A DNA stretch of 64,000 nt from Cohnella sp. GbtcB17 (GCF_019091135.1 NZ_JAGXJW010000011.1:95272-159271), one strand, 5' to 3'. Numbered from the stretch's first letter, positions 8,294-18,381 are shown. The notes: a model not told the origin generated them from the sequence alone. Program-made: numbers and translations.

Positions 8294-10453
8294 ATGTACA
8301 AATGGCTTAAAAAGGGATTGATCTCCGCGGCCATCGCGGGGCTGCTCGTCGCGGGGCTCGCTGCGCCTGGCACGCCGATCGGCACCGCCTCCGCAGCGGC
8401 CGACACCGCCGTCTCCAACAAGCAGAACTTCAGCACGGACGTCATTTATCAGATTTTTACGGACCGGTTCTACGACGGCAATACGTCCAACAATCCTTCC
8501 GGCTCCACCTTCAGCTCCGGATGCACGAACAAGCGCGTTTACTGCGGCGGCGACTGGCAGGGCATCACCGACAAGATCAATGCCAACTACTTTACCGACA
8601 TGGGCATCACGGCGCTGTGGATCTCCCAGCCGGTCGAAAATATTTATGCCGCAGTCACCTACTCCGGCGTCGTCAACGCCTCTTATCACGGCTATTGGGC
8701 CCGGGACTTCAAGAAGACGAATCCTTATTACGGCAGCTTCACGGACCTGCAGAACCTGATTAATGCCGCGCACGCCAAAGGCATCAAGATCGTCATCGAC
8801 TTTGCCCCGAACCATACGTCGCCCGCGATGGAGACCGACACCACGTTCGCCGAAAACGGCAAGCTGTACAACAACGGCACGCTGCTGGGCGGCTACACGA
8901 GCGACACCAACGGCTACTTCCACCACAACGGGGGCTCCGACTTCTCCAGCCTCGAGAACGGCATTTACAAAAACCTGTACGACCTGGCCGATATCGAACA
9001 GCAGAACAGCACGCTCGATACTTACTTTAAGGACGCCATTAAAGTATGGCTCGATCTCGGCGTAGACGGCATTCGCGTCGACGCAGTCAAGCATATGTCC
9101 ATGGGCTGGCAAAAAAACTGGCTCTCCTCCATCTACGGCTATCAGCCCGTCTTCGTCTTCGGCGAGTGGTTCCTCGGCTCGGCCGCTGCGGATGCGGACA
9201 ACACCAAATTCGCGAACGAATCCGGCATGAGCCTGCTCGACTTCCGGTTCAACGCCAAGGTGCGCAACGTGTTCCGCGACAACTCGGATACGATGTACGG
9301 CCTAGACTCGATGATCTCGGCGACCGCCGCCGATTACGCGCAAGTGGCCGATCAGGTCACCTTCATCGACAACCACGACATGGAGCGCTTTAAGAACAGC
9401 GCCGTCAGCGACCGCCGGCTTGAGCAGGCGCTCGCCTTCACGCTCACGAGCCGCGGCGTACCGGCTATCTACTACGGCACGGAGCAATATATGACCGGCG
9501 GCACCGATCCGGACAATCGCGGCATGATGAGCTCGTTCTCGACGACCACAACTGCGTTCAAAGTCATCAAGGCGCTCGCGCCGCTTCGCAAGTCCAACCC
9601 TGCGATCGCGTACGGCACGACCCAGCAGCGCTGGATCAACAACGACGTGTACGTCTACGAGCGCAAATTCGGCAGCAGCGTGGCGGTCGTCGCCATCAAC
9701 CGCAGCGCCAGCGCCTCCGCCTCAATCTCCGGGTTGATCACGTCGCTGCCTGCCGGCACCTATAGCGACGCACTCGGCGGCCTGCTCGGCGGCGGCGGCA
9801 TCACGGCCGGCAGCGGCGGCGCCGTGAGCACCTTCACGCTTGCCGCCGGCGGCGTGGCGGTCTGGCAGTCGACGCCGGCCACGACGACGCCCGTCATCGG
9901 CCATGTCGGCCCGGTTATGGGCAAAGCGGGCAACACCGTCACGATCGACGGCCGCGGCTTCGGAACCACCAAGGGAACCGTATACTTCGGCACGAACGCG
10001 GTGACGGGAACGAATATCGTCTCCTGGGAAGATACCCAGATCAAGGCCGTCGTCCCCGCAGTAGCGGCCGGCAAGTACAACGTCAAGGTCCGCACCTCCG
10101 GCGCCGTCGACAGCAACGCCTACAACGGGTTCAACATTTTGAGCGGCGACCAGGTCTCCATCCGCTTCATCGTGCAGAACGCGACGACGTCGCTCGGCGA
10201 GAACGTCTACCTGACGGGCAGCGTATCCGAGCTCGGCAACTGGGCGCCGGCCTCGGCTGTAGGCCCGATCTTTAACCAGGTCATCGCCGCTTACCCGAAT
10301 TGGTACTATGACGTCAGCGTGCCGGCGAACACGGCGCTGCAGTTCAAGTTCTTCAAGAAAAACGGCTCTGTCGTCACGTGGGAGGGCGGCTCGAATCATA
10401 CGTTCACGACGCCTTCGAGCGGCACGGCGACCGTGACGGTGAACTGGCAGTAG
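8294..10453 (+). CDS. Cyclodextrin glucanotransferase (CGTase, GH13), secreted
   Basis: 719 aa from the ATG at 8294 (AAAGGTGGA upstream). Residues 1 to about 36 are a signal peptide (KKGL, a hydrophobic core, then TASAAA). Domains follow the CGTase order: catalytic (beta/alpha)8 barrel A with B loop, domain C, an IPT/TIG domain D (about 540-625) and a starch-binding CBM20 domain E (about 630-719, ending TVTVNWQ). Catalytic residues are D263 in [10 protein letters not shown]291 in FGEWF and D362 in FIDNHD, matching D229, E257 and D328 of mature Bacillus CGTase. It turns starch into cyclodextrins and linear dextrins outside the cell, feeding the importer at 14387-17958 and the cyclomaltodextrinase at 62088. 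An alpha-amylase of the same architecture is the alternative. Confidence 0.93.
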   Translation: MYKWLKKGLISAAIAGLLVAGLAAPGTPIGTASAAADTAVSNKQNFSTDVIYQIFTDRFYDGNTSNNPSGSTFSSGCTNKRVYCGGDWQGITDKINANYFTDMGITALWISQPVENIYAAVTYSGVVNASYHGYWARDFKKTNPYYGSFTDLQNLINAAHAKGIKIVIDFAPNHTSPAMETDTTFAENGKLYNNGTLLGGYTSDTNGYFHHNGGSDFSSLENGIYKNLYDLADIEQQNSTLDTYFKDAIKVWLDLGVDGIRVDAVKHMSMGWQKNWLSSIYGYQPVFVFGEWFLGSAAADADNTKFANESGMSLLDFRFNAKVRNVFRDNSDTMYGLDSMISATAADYAQVADQVTFIDNHDMERFKNSAVSDRRLEQALAFTLTSRGVPAIYYGTEQYMTGGTDPDNRGMMSSFSTTTTAFKVIKALAPLRKSNPAIAYGTTQQRWINNDVYVYERKFGSSVAVVAINRSASASASISGLITSLPAGTYSDALGGLLGGGGITAGSGGAVSTFTLAAGGVAVWQSTPATTTPVIGHVGPVMGKAGNTVTIDGRGFGTTKGTVYFGTNAVTGTNIVSWEDTQIKAVVPAVAAGKYNVKVRTSGAVDSNAYNGFNILSGDQVSIRFIVQNATTSLGENVYLTGSVSELGNWAPASAVGPIFNQVIAAYPNWYYDVSVPANTALQFKFFKKNGSVVTWEGGSNHTFTTPSSGTATVTVNWQ

Positions 10454-10479
10454 CAGAAGCTTGAGCGCAAAGCGTACTC

Positions 10480-10519
10480 AAAAAGAGGAGAAGCGGGATC
10501 ATCCGCCTCTCCTCTTTTG
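10480..10519. terminator. Bidirectional terminator between convergent CGTase and chemoreceptor genes
   Basis: Long stem AAAAGAGGAG-AAGCGG / CCGCCT-CTCCTCTTTT with A-rich and T-rich flanks, placed between the two convergent stops (10453 and 10555). Confidence 0.85.
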
Positions 10520-10554
10520 GCTTCGCTTTTAAACCCTGACCGAAACTTAATCGA

Positions 10555-12582
10555 TCAAGCCTTCTTTTGATCGAACATCTCCAACTGCGCGATCAGCTGT
10601 TGCGACAGCGACTCCAGTTCGTCGGCGAGCGCGACGAGGCTGGCGCTGACGCCCAACTGGCCGGACGTCATCCTCGCGACCGCCTCGGACGAGGCGGCAG
10701 ATTGCTCCGAGACGGCGCTCACCGTGCCGATCGCCTCCACGAGCGCTCGCTGCGAGCCGTCCAGCTCGACAATAGAGGCCGAGGATTGCGCCAGCTCTTC
10801 CGCGAATTCGCTCATCTCGTGTTTGACGCCGCCGAAAATATCGGCTGCCTCCTTGACCGCTCTTCCCTGCTCCTGCAGCACGGGGGACACTGCGCCCAGC
10901 TCGGCGACCGTCGCGTCGATCTCCTGCCGGATATCGCCAATAATGCGGGAAACGACAGCGATCGAATCCTTGGATTCGGCCGCCAGGCGGCGGATCTCGT
11001 CCGCCACGACGGCGAAGCTCTTGCCGTAGGCGCCTGCGCGCGAAGCTTCGATTGAAGCGTTAAGCGACAGAATGTTCGTCTGCTTTGACATCTCGTTAAT
11101 GACGTTAAGCACGGTATGAATCGAACCCGCCCGCTCCTTGAGTTTGCCGACGCGCGCCGCCAGGGAACCGGACAGCCGCTCCGTCTCCTCGGTCTTGCCG
11201 ATAAGCTCCGCCATATAGGCGGTACCGCGTCCGCTAATCTGCTGTACGCGCCCTGCCGACGACTCCAGTCGCGTGTTGGTATCGATCGCGATTCGAAGCT
11301 TGGCGCCGATCGTCTCGGTCTGCCGGATGCCGCGCTCGGCCTCCGTCGCCAAACTGGACGCGCCTAGCGCGATCTGTTCGGTCACCGCGGCGATATCGCC
11401 CGCCGTGGCGGCCGTCTCCTGCGAGACCGCCTTCAGCTCCTTCGCGGAGCTCACGAGGCGCAGCGCCGACTCGTTCGTTCGGCCGACGAGCGCGCCGATC
11501 TGTTCCATCATCCGGTTGAAGTTGCCGGACAGCCGCCCGATCTCGTTGCTGCGCCTGTAGTCCATGCGGACCGACAAATCGCCCTTCTCTCCTCGCTCCA
11601 TCAGTGCGCACAGCCGCTCCAGCGGATTGCCCACCAGACGTATTAAGAGATAGCCGATGGCGATCGCGGCGACGGCCGCGGCAGCGATCATCCAGACGGT
11701 TAGGCTGAGGATCGTCTTGGAGTCGCGCTCCAGCTCGCCGAGCGGCACCGAACCGACCAGTTTCCAGGCTGCCAGCCTGGACGGCTCGTTCAGGATCAGA
11801 CGGTCGTCGTCCCAGGCCGGGGGCGTCTGCTCGATCAGCGAAGTATCGGCAGCGTAGACGACCTTGCCGTCGTCTGCCAGGACCCGCATCTCGCCCGTCT
11901 CGCCGATCTTGAAGTTGGCGAAGGCATCGCCGAGCAGCTTGCTTTTCAACTCGATCAGCAAAATGAATTCGGCGTCCGGATGCTGCAGGTTTTTCATCAG
12001 ACGGCCCAACGTCACCGACGGTTCGGAGGCGTAGCCGAACAGCCCCTTGCTCATCGTCGGCACGTAGACGATCTCTCCTTTGGCTTCCGCCATCTTCTGC
12101 AGCCATGCCTTGCTGCCGTCCGAGATCTGGAGCGCGCTTGCGCCTGTCGAAGACAACGCCCCCGTATTGTCCAGCGTTTTCGGCACGATGCGGATAGACA
12201 TCATGTTGGGCTCAGCGGACAGCATGCTGTTGAAACGGTCGACGATGCGATCCTGCGCCGCCTGCTTCTCGCCCAGGGGCGAATCCGTCCTCGAAAAGGC
12301 GACGAGATCCTGACGCAGCGAAGTATCGACCATGAACTGCCGGCTAAGTCCCCCGTACATCGACAAGAGGAAGTCCAGCTTGTCCCTCGCCTGCTGCAGC
12401 GTCTGCTGCGACGACAGCGACATTTTGTCGCGGATGATGCTTTTTGCCAGCTGATAGGAGCTGAGACCGAGCGCCGTCACGATGACGACGATGCTGGCGA
12501 ACACGATGCCCAGCATCTGGACCCCCAGCGACTTGCGCTTCTCTCTCCATGCTTGTCCGAGCGAACGAGTGGCGGCAGACAT
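10555..12582 (-). CDS. Methyl-accepting chemotaxis protein
   Basis: 675 aa from the ATG at 12582 (AAGGAGAC 6 nt upstream). Two membrane spans (about 25-45 and 290-315) enclose an extracellular sensor of dCache-like length. A HAMP domain follows the second span, and the C-terminal signalling coiled coil carries the hairpin tip EASRAGAYGKSFAVVADEIR, close to the canonical receptor tip. It is directly downstream of, and on the same strand as, the alpha-amylase and maltodextrin permease genes (86-nt gap), ending the leftward cluster. Sensing of maltodextrins or of the loaded binding protein is inference from position. Confidence 0.9.
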   Translation of the reverse strand: MSAATRSLGQAWREKRKSLGVQMLGIVFASIVVIVTALGLSSYQLAKSIIRDKMSLSSQQTLQQARDKLDFLLSMYGGLSRQFMVDTSLRQDLVAFSRTDSPLGEKQAAQDRIVDRFNSMLSAEPNMMSIRIVPKTLDNTGALSSTGASALQISDGSKAWLQKMAEAKGEIVYVPTMSKGLFGYASEPSVTLGRLMKNLQHPDAEFILLIELKSKLLGDAFANFKIGETGEMRVLADDGKVVYAADTSLIEQTPPAWDDDRLILNEPSRLAAWKLVGSVPLGELERDSKTILSLTVWMIAAAAVAAIAIGYLLIRLVGNPLERLCALMERGEKGDLSVRMDYRRSNEIGRLSGNFNRMMEQIGALVGRTNESALRLVSSAKELKAVSQETAATAGDIAAVTEQIALGASSLATEAERGIRQTETIGAKLRIAIDTNTRLESSAGRVQQISGRGTAYMAELIGKTEETERLSGSLAARVGKLKERAGSIHTVLNVINEMSKQTNILSLNASIEASRAGAYGKSFAVVADEIRRLAAESKDSIAVVSRIIGDIRQEIDATVAELGAVSPVLQEQGRAVKEAADIFGGVKHEMSEFAEELAQSSASIVELDGSQRALVEAIGTVSAVSEQSAASSEAVARMTSGQLGVSASLVALADELESLSQQLIAQLEMFDQKKA

Positions 12583-12668
12583 GCCCAGGTCTCCTTTATG
12601 GATGGAATCGGGTAAAAAAAGAGCCGCTTCCTTGCGGAATGCGGCCATTGGCGCTCCTGCTTCTGCGA

Positions 12669-14390
12669 TCACTGCAAAATCGCCGTACCGTAGGGCGGCA
12701 GCCGCAGCTTGCCGTCCGCGAACGCGGTCGACTCGCTGTCCGTGGCAAAGCGTACGCCGCCGACGGAGCTCGCGCCGACGGCATGCAGATCGACGGTTCG
12801 CGTCTCGCCCGTCAGATTGTGCACGACGAGCAGCGCCGCAGACGCGCTTACCCGTGCGAAAGCGAGTATGCCGTCCGCCTCGACTTCGTACGGAGCGAAG
12901 CCTCCGTCCCCAAGCGCCGGCTCCTCGTTGCGCCAGCCGATCAGCAGCCTGTAACGGCTGAGCAGCGAGTCCGGGTCGGCGAGCTGCTCTTCTACGGATG
13001 GCGTATCTGCATTGCTCGACGGACTCTCCCACGACGTCTGGCCGCCCGACTTGCGGTCCTTCTTCCAGAGCATCGGCTCCCGGATGCGTTCGTCCGGCTT
13101 GACGCCCTTCATGCCGATCTCTTCGCCGTAATACAGGAACGGATTGCCCGGCATCGTCAGCAAGAGAGCCGCTGCCAGCTTAGCCCGCCCGACGTCGCCG
13201 CCCAGCTCGCTCATGACGCGGTTTTGGTCGTGATTGCCCAGAAACGGCGCGTCCACGAACCCGCCGCCCGACACTTTACGATAGTAGGCAAGCTGACGCG
13301 CCAGCACCGAGTCAAACGAGGAGGCGTCGCCCGTCTTGACCGCGTCCAATACGAGCTTCGCCGCCTCGAAGTTCAGCGCCGAATCCAGCGCCTTGTCGAG
13401 GAAGGGGCCGACGACCGCGGTCGTGTCCCATACCTCGCCGACGAGATACGGCTCGCGCCCGCTCTCCGGGACGCCTTGGCGGAATTGCTGCCACCAGGCG
13501 ACGTTTTGCTGCGAGGTCGCGGGATCGGCCGACGACGATTGGAAGTCTTCGTATACATGCTTGGCGGCATCCAGACGGTAGCCGTCCAGGCCCAGCCCGA
13601 GCCAGTATTTTCCGATGCGGATCAGTTCCGCGCGCACGTCCGGGCTGTCCAGGTTCAGATCCGGCATCCCGTCCGAGAATACGCCGAGATAAGAGCCGCC
13701 GGATGGCCCACGGTGCCACACGGCCTGTCCCCACGGACCGAGCGCGGATACGTCCGCTCCGTCCGAGGCCCACTTGTACCAATCCCGCTTGACGCTCCTC
13801 TCGCCACCGGCGGAATCAACGAACCAGGGATGCCGGCTGCTCGTATGGTTCAAGACCAAGTCCATGATGACCTGGATGCCTCGATCGTGCGCCTCCGCGA
13901 GCAGCGTCTTCAGGTCGTCGACCGTCCCATATTCGGGGTTGACTGTGTAATAATCGGTTACATCATAACCGTGGTACGAGGGGGACGGGTTGATCGGCAT
14001 GAGCCAGATCCCCTTGATGCCGAGCTGCTGCAGGTAATCCAGCTTGTCCGTGACGCCTTGCAGGTCGCCGATGCCGTCGCCGTCCGAATCGCTGTACGAG
14101 CGTACGAAAATCTCGTAGAATACGCCGCTGCTCCGGCCCATCGCCGGCTTGTTCGCTTCGCCGAGCGGGGCTGTTCCTGCGTCCGAAGCTTCGGCGACGG
14201 GCGAAGCCGGCACCGTGGCAGAGGCAGGCGCCGAAGCTTTAGTCGATATCCTGGGAGACCCAGAACCGCTTGCAGCGCCGCCCGGCGCATCCGCCCTTTC
14301 GCAACCTGTGAGCCATACCGTCCCAGCCACGCACAGCGACACGGCCAACGCCAGCGGGAGACGCCTCCCCCTCCGCCGGCGGCGCCTCAT
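12669..14390 (-). CDS. Lipoprotein alpha-amylase (GH13)
   Basis: 573 aa from the ATG at 14390, which overlaps the upstream permease stop by 4 bp. The N-terminus is arginine-rich, then hydrophobic, ending in the lipobox LTGC (C about 28), followed by a Ser/Ala/Pro linker, so the enzyme should be anchored outside the membrane. The GH13 catalytic set is present: DGYRLDAAKH (nucleophile Asp), VGEVWDT (acid Glu) and LGNHDQNR (third Asp), plus VFYEIFVRSYSDSDGDGIGD, typical of small dextrin-active amylases. It probably trims dextrins close to the importer encoded just upstream in the same operon. Confidence 0.9.
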   Translation of the reverse strand: MRRRRRRGRRLPLALAVSLCVAGTVWLTGCERADAPGGAASGSGSPRISTKASAPASATVPASPVAEASDAGTAPLGEANKPAMGRSSGVFYEIFVRSYSDSDGDGIGDLQGVTDKLDYLQQLGIKGIWLMPINPSPSYHGYDVTDYYTVNPEYGTVDDLKTLLAEAHDRGIQVIMDLVLNHTSSRHPWFVDSAGGERSVKRDWYKWASDGADVSALGPWGQAVWHRGPSGGSYLGVFSDGMPDLNLDSPDVRAELIRIGKYWLGLGLDGYRLDAAKHVYEDFQSSSADPATSQQNVAWWQQFRQGVPESGREPYLVGEVWDTTAVVGPFLDKALDSALNFEAAKLVLDAVKTGDASSFDSVLARQLAYYRKVSGGGFVDAPFLGNHDQNRVMSELGGDVGRAKLAAALLLTMPGNPFLYYGEEIGMKGVKPDERIREPMLWKKDRKSGGQTSWESPSSNADTPSVEEQLADPDSLLSRYRLLIGWRNEEPALGDGGFAPYEVEADGILAFARVSASAALLVVHNLTGETRTVDLHAVGASSVGGVRFATDSESTAFADGKLRLPPYGTAILQ

Positions 14391-15223
14391 CCTTTGTCCG
14401 CGCCGGCCGTCAAGCCTTCGACCAGCAGCCGCTGGAAGATAATAAAAATGACCACGACCGGAATCGAGACGAGCACGGAGCCTGCCGCAAAGACGGTGAA
14501 TTCCGTCGATGTCTGCGTGTTGACCATGTTGAACAAGCCGACCGCCAGCGTCTGCTTGGCCTCCGTCCGAAGCACCGTCTGCGCGAAGATGAACTCGCTG
14601 AACGTGCCGGCGAACGAAGTGACCGCCATGTATACGACGAGCGGACGGGACAGCGGCAGCAAAATCCGGACGAATACGCCCCAGTTGCTTGCACCGTCGA
14701 TGATGGCGGCCTCCTCGAGGCTTTTCGGAATCGTATCGAAGTACCCTTTTACCAGCAGGTAACCGACGGCCGCGCCGGCCGAAGACACCATAATTAGCGC
14801 CGTGTGCGTATTGAGCAGCTTCATGTTCAGCAGCAGCACGTATACCGCCGTCAAGCTGAGAAACGAGGGAAACAGGCCGATGATGAACAGGCCGCTCATG
14901 ATCGACTTGCGCGATTTGAATCGGAACCGGGAAAAGGCGTAACCGGTCAGCAGTTGGAAGAATACGCTGAGCACCATCGTCGTAAGCGAGATTTTGAGCG
15001 AGTTCATGTACCAGCGTCCGAACTGGAACTTCTCGAACAGCTCCTTGTAATGAATGACCGTCCATTTCTCGGGGATCAGCGTCTCGCTGAACAGCGACGT
15101 GCCCGCGCGGAACGAGGACAGGACGATCCAAAGCGCCGGATAGATCGTAAAGACGGCGATCAGAATCAATAGCACGTAGCTGACCGTCAGCCAAGCGTTT
15201 TTTCTAAAACGATATCCGCTCAT
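14387..15223 (-). CDS. Maltodextrin ABC importer, MalG-type permease
   Basis: 278 aa, six predicted membrane segments. The cytoplasmic EAA loop that docks on the ATPase is EEAAIIDGASNWGVFVRILL (about 180-199). It overlaps the upstream MalF-type gene by 4 bp and the downstream amylase gene by 4 bp, a tightly coupled operon. MalG-like length and topology. The ATPase partner (MalK/MsmX type) is not in this window and is presumably a shared one encoded elsewhere. Confidence 0.92.
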   Translation of the reverse strand: MSGYRFRKNAWLTVSYVLLILIAVFTIYPALWIVLSSFRAGTSLFSETLIPEKWTVIHYKELFEKFQFGRWYMNSLKISLTTMVLSVFFQLLTGYAFSRFRFKSRKSIMSGLFIIGLFPSFLSLTAVYVLLLNMKLLNTHTALIMVSSAGAAVGYLLVKGYFDTIPKSLEEAAIIDGASNWGVFVRILLPLSRPLVVYMAVTSFAGTFSEFIFAQTVLRTEAKQTLAVGLFNMVNTQTSTEFTVFAAGSVLVSIPVVVIFIIFQRLLVEGLTAGADKG

Positions 15224-16530
15224 CGCAACAAATCATCCTCTCTGAACGAGCGTGTGCGCCTGAAGCTGAAAAGCGCGAAAAGCGCGATGATGATAAACAG
15301 GAAAATGCTGATGACCGCCGCGAAGTTGTACCTGCCGTTCGTAATCGAGAGGCTGTACAGCCAAGTGATTAATATATCGGTATGTCCCGCGAACTGGTAC
15401 TCGCTGTTCGTCGGGCCGCCTCCAGACAAGAGGAAGATCACGTTGAAATTGTTGATATTTCCCGCGAATTGTCCGATGAGGATCGGCGACAGGGAGAACA
15501 TGACGCTCGGGAACGTAATTTTCCGAAATTTATAAAACGCCGAAGCTCCGTCGACTTCGGAGGCTTCGTACAGGTCGCGTGGAATCGTCGTCAGGATGCC
15601 GATTATAAGCAGCATCGAGAGCGGAAATCCAAGCCACAGGTTGACGATGACGATCGTCGCCTTGGCCCAGAACGGATCGGACAGCCACTCCGGGCCGACG
15701 ATTCCGAACTTGAGCAAGGTCGAGTTGATCGGTCCGAATTGGGCGTTGAACAAATTGCGCATGATCAGCAGCGACAAAAAGGCGGGAATCGCGAATGGAA
15801 CCATGTAGATGGCGCGGAAAAACGATTTGAAACGGATGCCCTTCTGCTGCACGAGCAGCGCCACGGCAAACCCGCCGAAAAAGGTGGTGAACGTGGAAAG
15901 CACCGCCCAGGTCATCGTCCACGTGAAGACGCCGAAAAACGTATGCGCCCACTGGCTCAGACTGAACAGATCCTTGAAAGCGCGAAAGCCTTGCCAATCG
16001 ACCAGCTTGCCCGGCGGCTCGTGCGTATTGTTATAGTTGGTGAATGCGATCATGACAGAAAAAATAATCGGCAGCACGCTGAAAAAGAACACGAAGACCA
16101 GCGGAATCGTAATGATTAAGTGCGCGAACTTTTTGTCCGGAATATAGCGAAGCGTCTGCTTGATATTGTTAAGCTTCTTTCCTTCATCGCGCAGCTTGCC
16201 TCCGCGATAGGCGTCGATCGCGTTCATGACGAGCAAATAGGCAAAAAGCGCGAAAATGAAGAGCATGATGAGCCCTTCAATCATCAAAAAGATCGAGTGG
16301 TCGCCCTTGACGGGCTTGTAAATCTTGCCGACTAGCACAAGTTTCTGCTGCGTCTCTCCGAGCGTGGTGATCCCCCAGATCGCGTGATGCCAATTGGCGA
16401 TCGTAAAGTAGACCGCGAACGCGTAGAAAGCGGCGAACGCCGATCCCTTTACGTATTGTCGGTTGTATATTTGGCCCAAGCCCATAAAAACAGCCGAGAG
16501 CGTTGCTGCCGTAATCCGATGCTGGCGCAA
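15220..16530 (-). CDS. Maltodextrin ABC importer, MalF-type permease
   Basis: 436 aa from a TTG start at 16530 with GAGAGGAGAG upstream. An N-terminal extension with extra hydrophobic segments (1-75, then 85-105) precedes the usual six-span permease core, as in other Gram-positive MalF proteins. The EAA loop is YEASEVDGASAFYKFRKITF (about 325-344). The C-terminal RRTRSFREDDLLR is cytoplasmic. It pairs with the MalG-type protein encoded 4 bp into its end. An intercistronic hairpin separates it from the binding-protein gene. Confidence 0.92.
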   Translation of the reverse strand: MRQHRITAATLSAVFMGLGQIYNRQYVKGSAFAAFYAFAVYFTIANWHHAIWGITTLGETQQKLVLVGKIYKPVKGDHSIFLMIEGLIMLFIFALFAYLLVMNAIDAYRGGKLRDEGKKLNNIKQTLRYIPDKKFAHLIITIPLVFVFFFSVLPIIFSVMIAFTNYNNTHEPPGKLVDWQGFRAFKDLFSLSQWAHTFFGVFTWTMTWAVLSTFTTFFGGFAVALLVQQKGIRFKSFFRAIYMVPFAIPAFLSLLIMRNLFNAQFGPINSTLLKFGIVGPEWLSDPFWAKATIVIVNLWLGFPLSMLLIIGILTTIPRDLYEASEVDGASAFYKFRKITFPSVMFSLSPILIGQFAGNINNFNVIFLLSGGGPTNSEYQFAGHTDILITWLYSLSITNGRYNFAAVISIFLFIIIALFALFSFRRTRSFREDDLLR

Positions 16531-16551
16531 TGTCGGACTCTCCTCTCATTG

Positions 16552-16585
16552 GACAATCACCCGCAGCAGGTTACGGGTGATTGTC
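16552..16585 (-). other. Intercistronic stem-loop between binding-protein and permease genes
   Basis: Perfect 12-bp stem (GACAATCACCCG and complement) with a 10-nt loop and no T run. Such hairpins after malE-like genes stabilise the upstream message and give more binding protein than permease; that role is inferred. Confidence 0.7.
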
Positions 16586-16617
16586 GGTTAATCTAACTTC
16601 TGCCTGTCGGAAAAAGA

Positions 16618-17958
16618 CTACTTCGCTTGCTGGATCAGCGTCTTCATGTCGGAGACGGCTTTGTCGAGCGTTGCCTTCACGTCCGCGTTGTTATCCCAGA
16701 TTTGCGGATAGACGGCTCCCATCGCGGTCCAGAACGAAGCGGTCTCCGCGATCGAAGGCATCGCCTCCACGTTTTTGAACTGCTCGACGAACGCGGCGAC
16801 CAGCTCGTTGTCCTTAAGCGCCGGATCCTGATCCAGCCCGTTGCGGGCGGAGACGACGCCGGACATCTGGTACATCTTGATCGCGGCGTCCTGCGACGAG
16901 ACGTAGTGGGCGAACAGCTTGGCCGCGTTCGGATATTGCGAGAACTGGCTGACGAAGTAAGCCTGCACGCCGGCGAACGGCTTGGGCGACTTACCGTTCG
17001 GCATCGGAGGCAGCGGCACGGCGCCGACGTCGAAGCCGAGCTTCTCCTTGGTGAACGAGCCGAGCTGCCAGATGCCGTCCATATCGATGGCGAGCTTGCC
17101 CTTTTGGAACAAATCCGTCTTGACGTCCGGCGTCGCGTCGGCCACCTTGAACGGCATGACTTCCTTCATGCTCTGCATGAACTTGAGGCCTTCTACCGAG
17201 CCTTCGTTGTTGAGGCCGATGTCGGTCGGATCGGTATTGTTATTGCCGAATACGTAGCCGCCGTTGCCGCCCATGAATGCGTAGTTGAAGTAGGAGTCGT
17301 CGAGCTTCCACATGATGCCGAATTTTTTCTCCGCCGGTACGTTGTACGCCTTCGAGAATGCCTTGATCGCGTCCCAGGACGCCAGATCCTCGGCTTTGGC
17401 AAGGTTTTTGTTATAGAAAAGCAGATAGGTCTCAATATTGCGAGGATAGCCGTATAAGATGCCGTCGGTCGCCGTCACCGCATCGACCGCCGTCTTTGCG
17501 AAGTTCGCCTGGGTATCTTCCGCGTAGAAGTCGTTCGGAAGAACAACGCCCGCTTGAACGGCGCGGTTCAATTGGTCGTGAGCAAGCATGAACAGGTCCG
17601 CGCCGACGCCTGCGGGGCCGTCTTTTACGATTTTATTGAGCGCGTCCGCGGAACCCACTTTTTGGAATTCGACTTTGATTCCGTATTTCGCTTCAAATTC
17701 TTTGCCCATCGTCTCCAGGAAATCTTTTTGTTCCTGGGCTGCCCATACAACGAGCTTGGCGCCGGCTTCGGGCTCGATGTCCGTCGCTTCCGGCGATGCG
17801 GATTCGGATGGCGCCGATGCGGACGCGCTGGCGGAAGGAGACGCGGCGGATGCCGACGGCGAGGCGTTTCCTTTCCCGTTGTTGCCGCTGCAAGCTGCGA
17901 GCGATGCGGCCATCAGGGACAGGGCGGAGATCATAGCCAAAGATTTGTTTAATTTCAC
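16618..17958 (-). CDS. Maltodextrin-binding lipoprotein (MalE-type, ABC importer)
   Basis: 446 aa from a GTG start at 17958 (GAGAGGGG upstream); the signal peptide would be poorly formed from the longer frame. Signal with lipobox LAAC, then a low-complexity Ser/Ala/Pro linker of about 35 residues, then a family-1 solute-binding fold (KLVVWAAQEQKDFLETMGKEFE at its start, PMPNGKSPKPFAGVQAYFVS near the hinge, resembling maltose-binding proteins). It is the first gene of the leftward operon with two permeases, the amylase and possibly the chemoreceptor, opposite a LacI/MalR-type regulator. Maltodextrin is favoured by the neighbours and the MalE-like sequence. Confidence 0.9.
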   Translation of the reverse strand: MKLNKSLAMISALSLMAASLAACSGNNGKGNASPSASAASPSASASASAPSESASPEATDIEPEAGAKLVVWAAQEQKDFLETMGKEFEAKYGIKVEFQKVGSADALNKIVKDGPAGVGADLFMLAHDQLNRAVQAGVVLPNDFYAEDTQANFAKTAVDAVTATDGILYGYPRNIETYLLFYNKNLAKAEDLASWDAIKAFSKAYNVPAEKKFGIMWKLDDSYFNYAFMGGNGGYVFGNNNTDPTDIGLNNEGSVEGLKFMQSMKEVMPFKVADATPDVKTDLFQKGKLAIDMDGIWQLGSFTKEKLGFDVGAVPLPPMPNGKSPKPFAGVQAYFVSQFSQYPNAAKLFAHYVSSQDAAIKMYQMSGVVSARNGLDQDPALKDNELVAAFVEQFKNVEAMPSIAETASFWTAMGAVYPQIWDNNADVKATLDKAVSDMKTLIQQAK

Positions 17959-18005
17959 TGCTTTTTCCCCTCTCTTCAGATCGAGTTCAAGCTTGGGCAC
18001 AATGC

Positions 18006-18017
18006 GCAAACGTTTGT
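18006..18017. promoter_or_regulatory. LacI-type operator in the maltodextrin leader
   Basis: GCAAACGTTTGT, with the 10-bp perfect palindrome CAAACGTTTG, about 50 bp before the binding-protein start. A one-mismatch copy (CAAACGCTTG, 18382-18391) lies before the divergent regulator gene. Confidence 0.75.
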
Positions 18018-18064
18018 ACTACGGGGCAAAAAAAGGCGGAACATCGACTTTGAACGATTTGGAT

Positions 18065-18077
18065 AACCGTTTAAGTT
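18065..18077. promoter_or_regulatory. Second operator-like half-palindrome in the maltodextrin leader
   Basis: AACCGTTTAAGTT: its right half CGTTTAAGTT is identical to that of the operator at 6968-6985. The left half is poor, so this may be a weak or secondary site. Confidence 0.45.
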
Positions 18078-18129
18078 GTCCCGCATCTCCCTGCCGTTCA
18101 TTTGGAAGCGCTTTATGTGCCGCACAAAT

Positions 18130-18157
18130 AATATACAACATTTTCCCGGTATGTAAA
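18130..18157 (-). promoter_or_regulatory. Promoter of the maltodextrin operon
   Basis: On the minus strand TTTACA (18152-18157) and TATATT (18130-18135), spacer 16 bp, giving a leader of about 165 nt that contains both operator-like sites. Confidence 0.6.
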
Positions 18158-18335
18158 AACGATTGCGCATGCCAAAAACAGATTCGAAAACCTAACAAAC
18201 TTCTGTTTTCTCATTAATTCTCATCATTTCTCACTCATTCTAAAATTCAATTTCTTTTTTATTACATTTATAAAAGCAGGAACGCAGAAGTAGTACCGGT
18301 TTCCCTCATTCGTGTTTTTCCAGTCCAAGGTACCG

Positions 18336-18364
18336 TTTACAATAACGGAGCGTTCATGTAACAT
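18336..18364 (+). promoter_or_regulatory. Promoter of the MalR-type regulator gene
   Basis: TTTACA (18336-18341) and TAACAT (18359-18364), spacer 17 bp, 45 bp before the start codon. The rest of the 18158-18335 gap is AT-rich and shows nothing else I can name. Confidence 0.55.
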
Positions 18365-18381
18365 AGAATTATTCATGAGTT

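Noticed and set aside
12549..14762. Plus-strand frame of about 737 codons
   Set aside because: Antisense shadow of the lipoprotein amylase and permease genes; composition is Arg/Pro-rich and no motif is visible.
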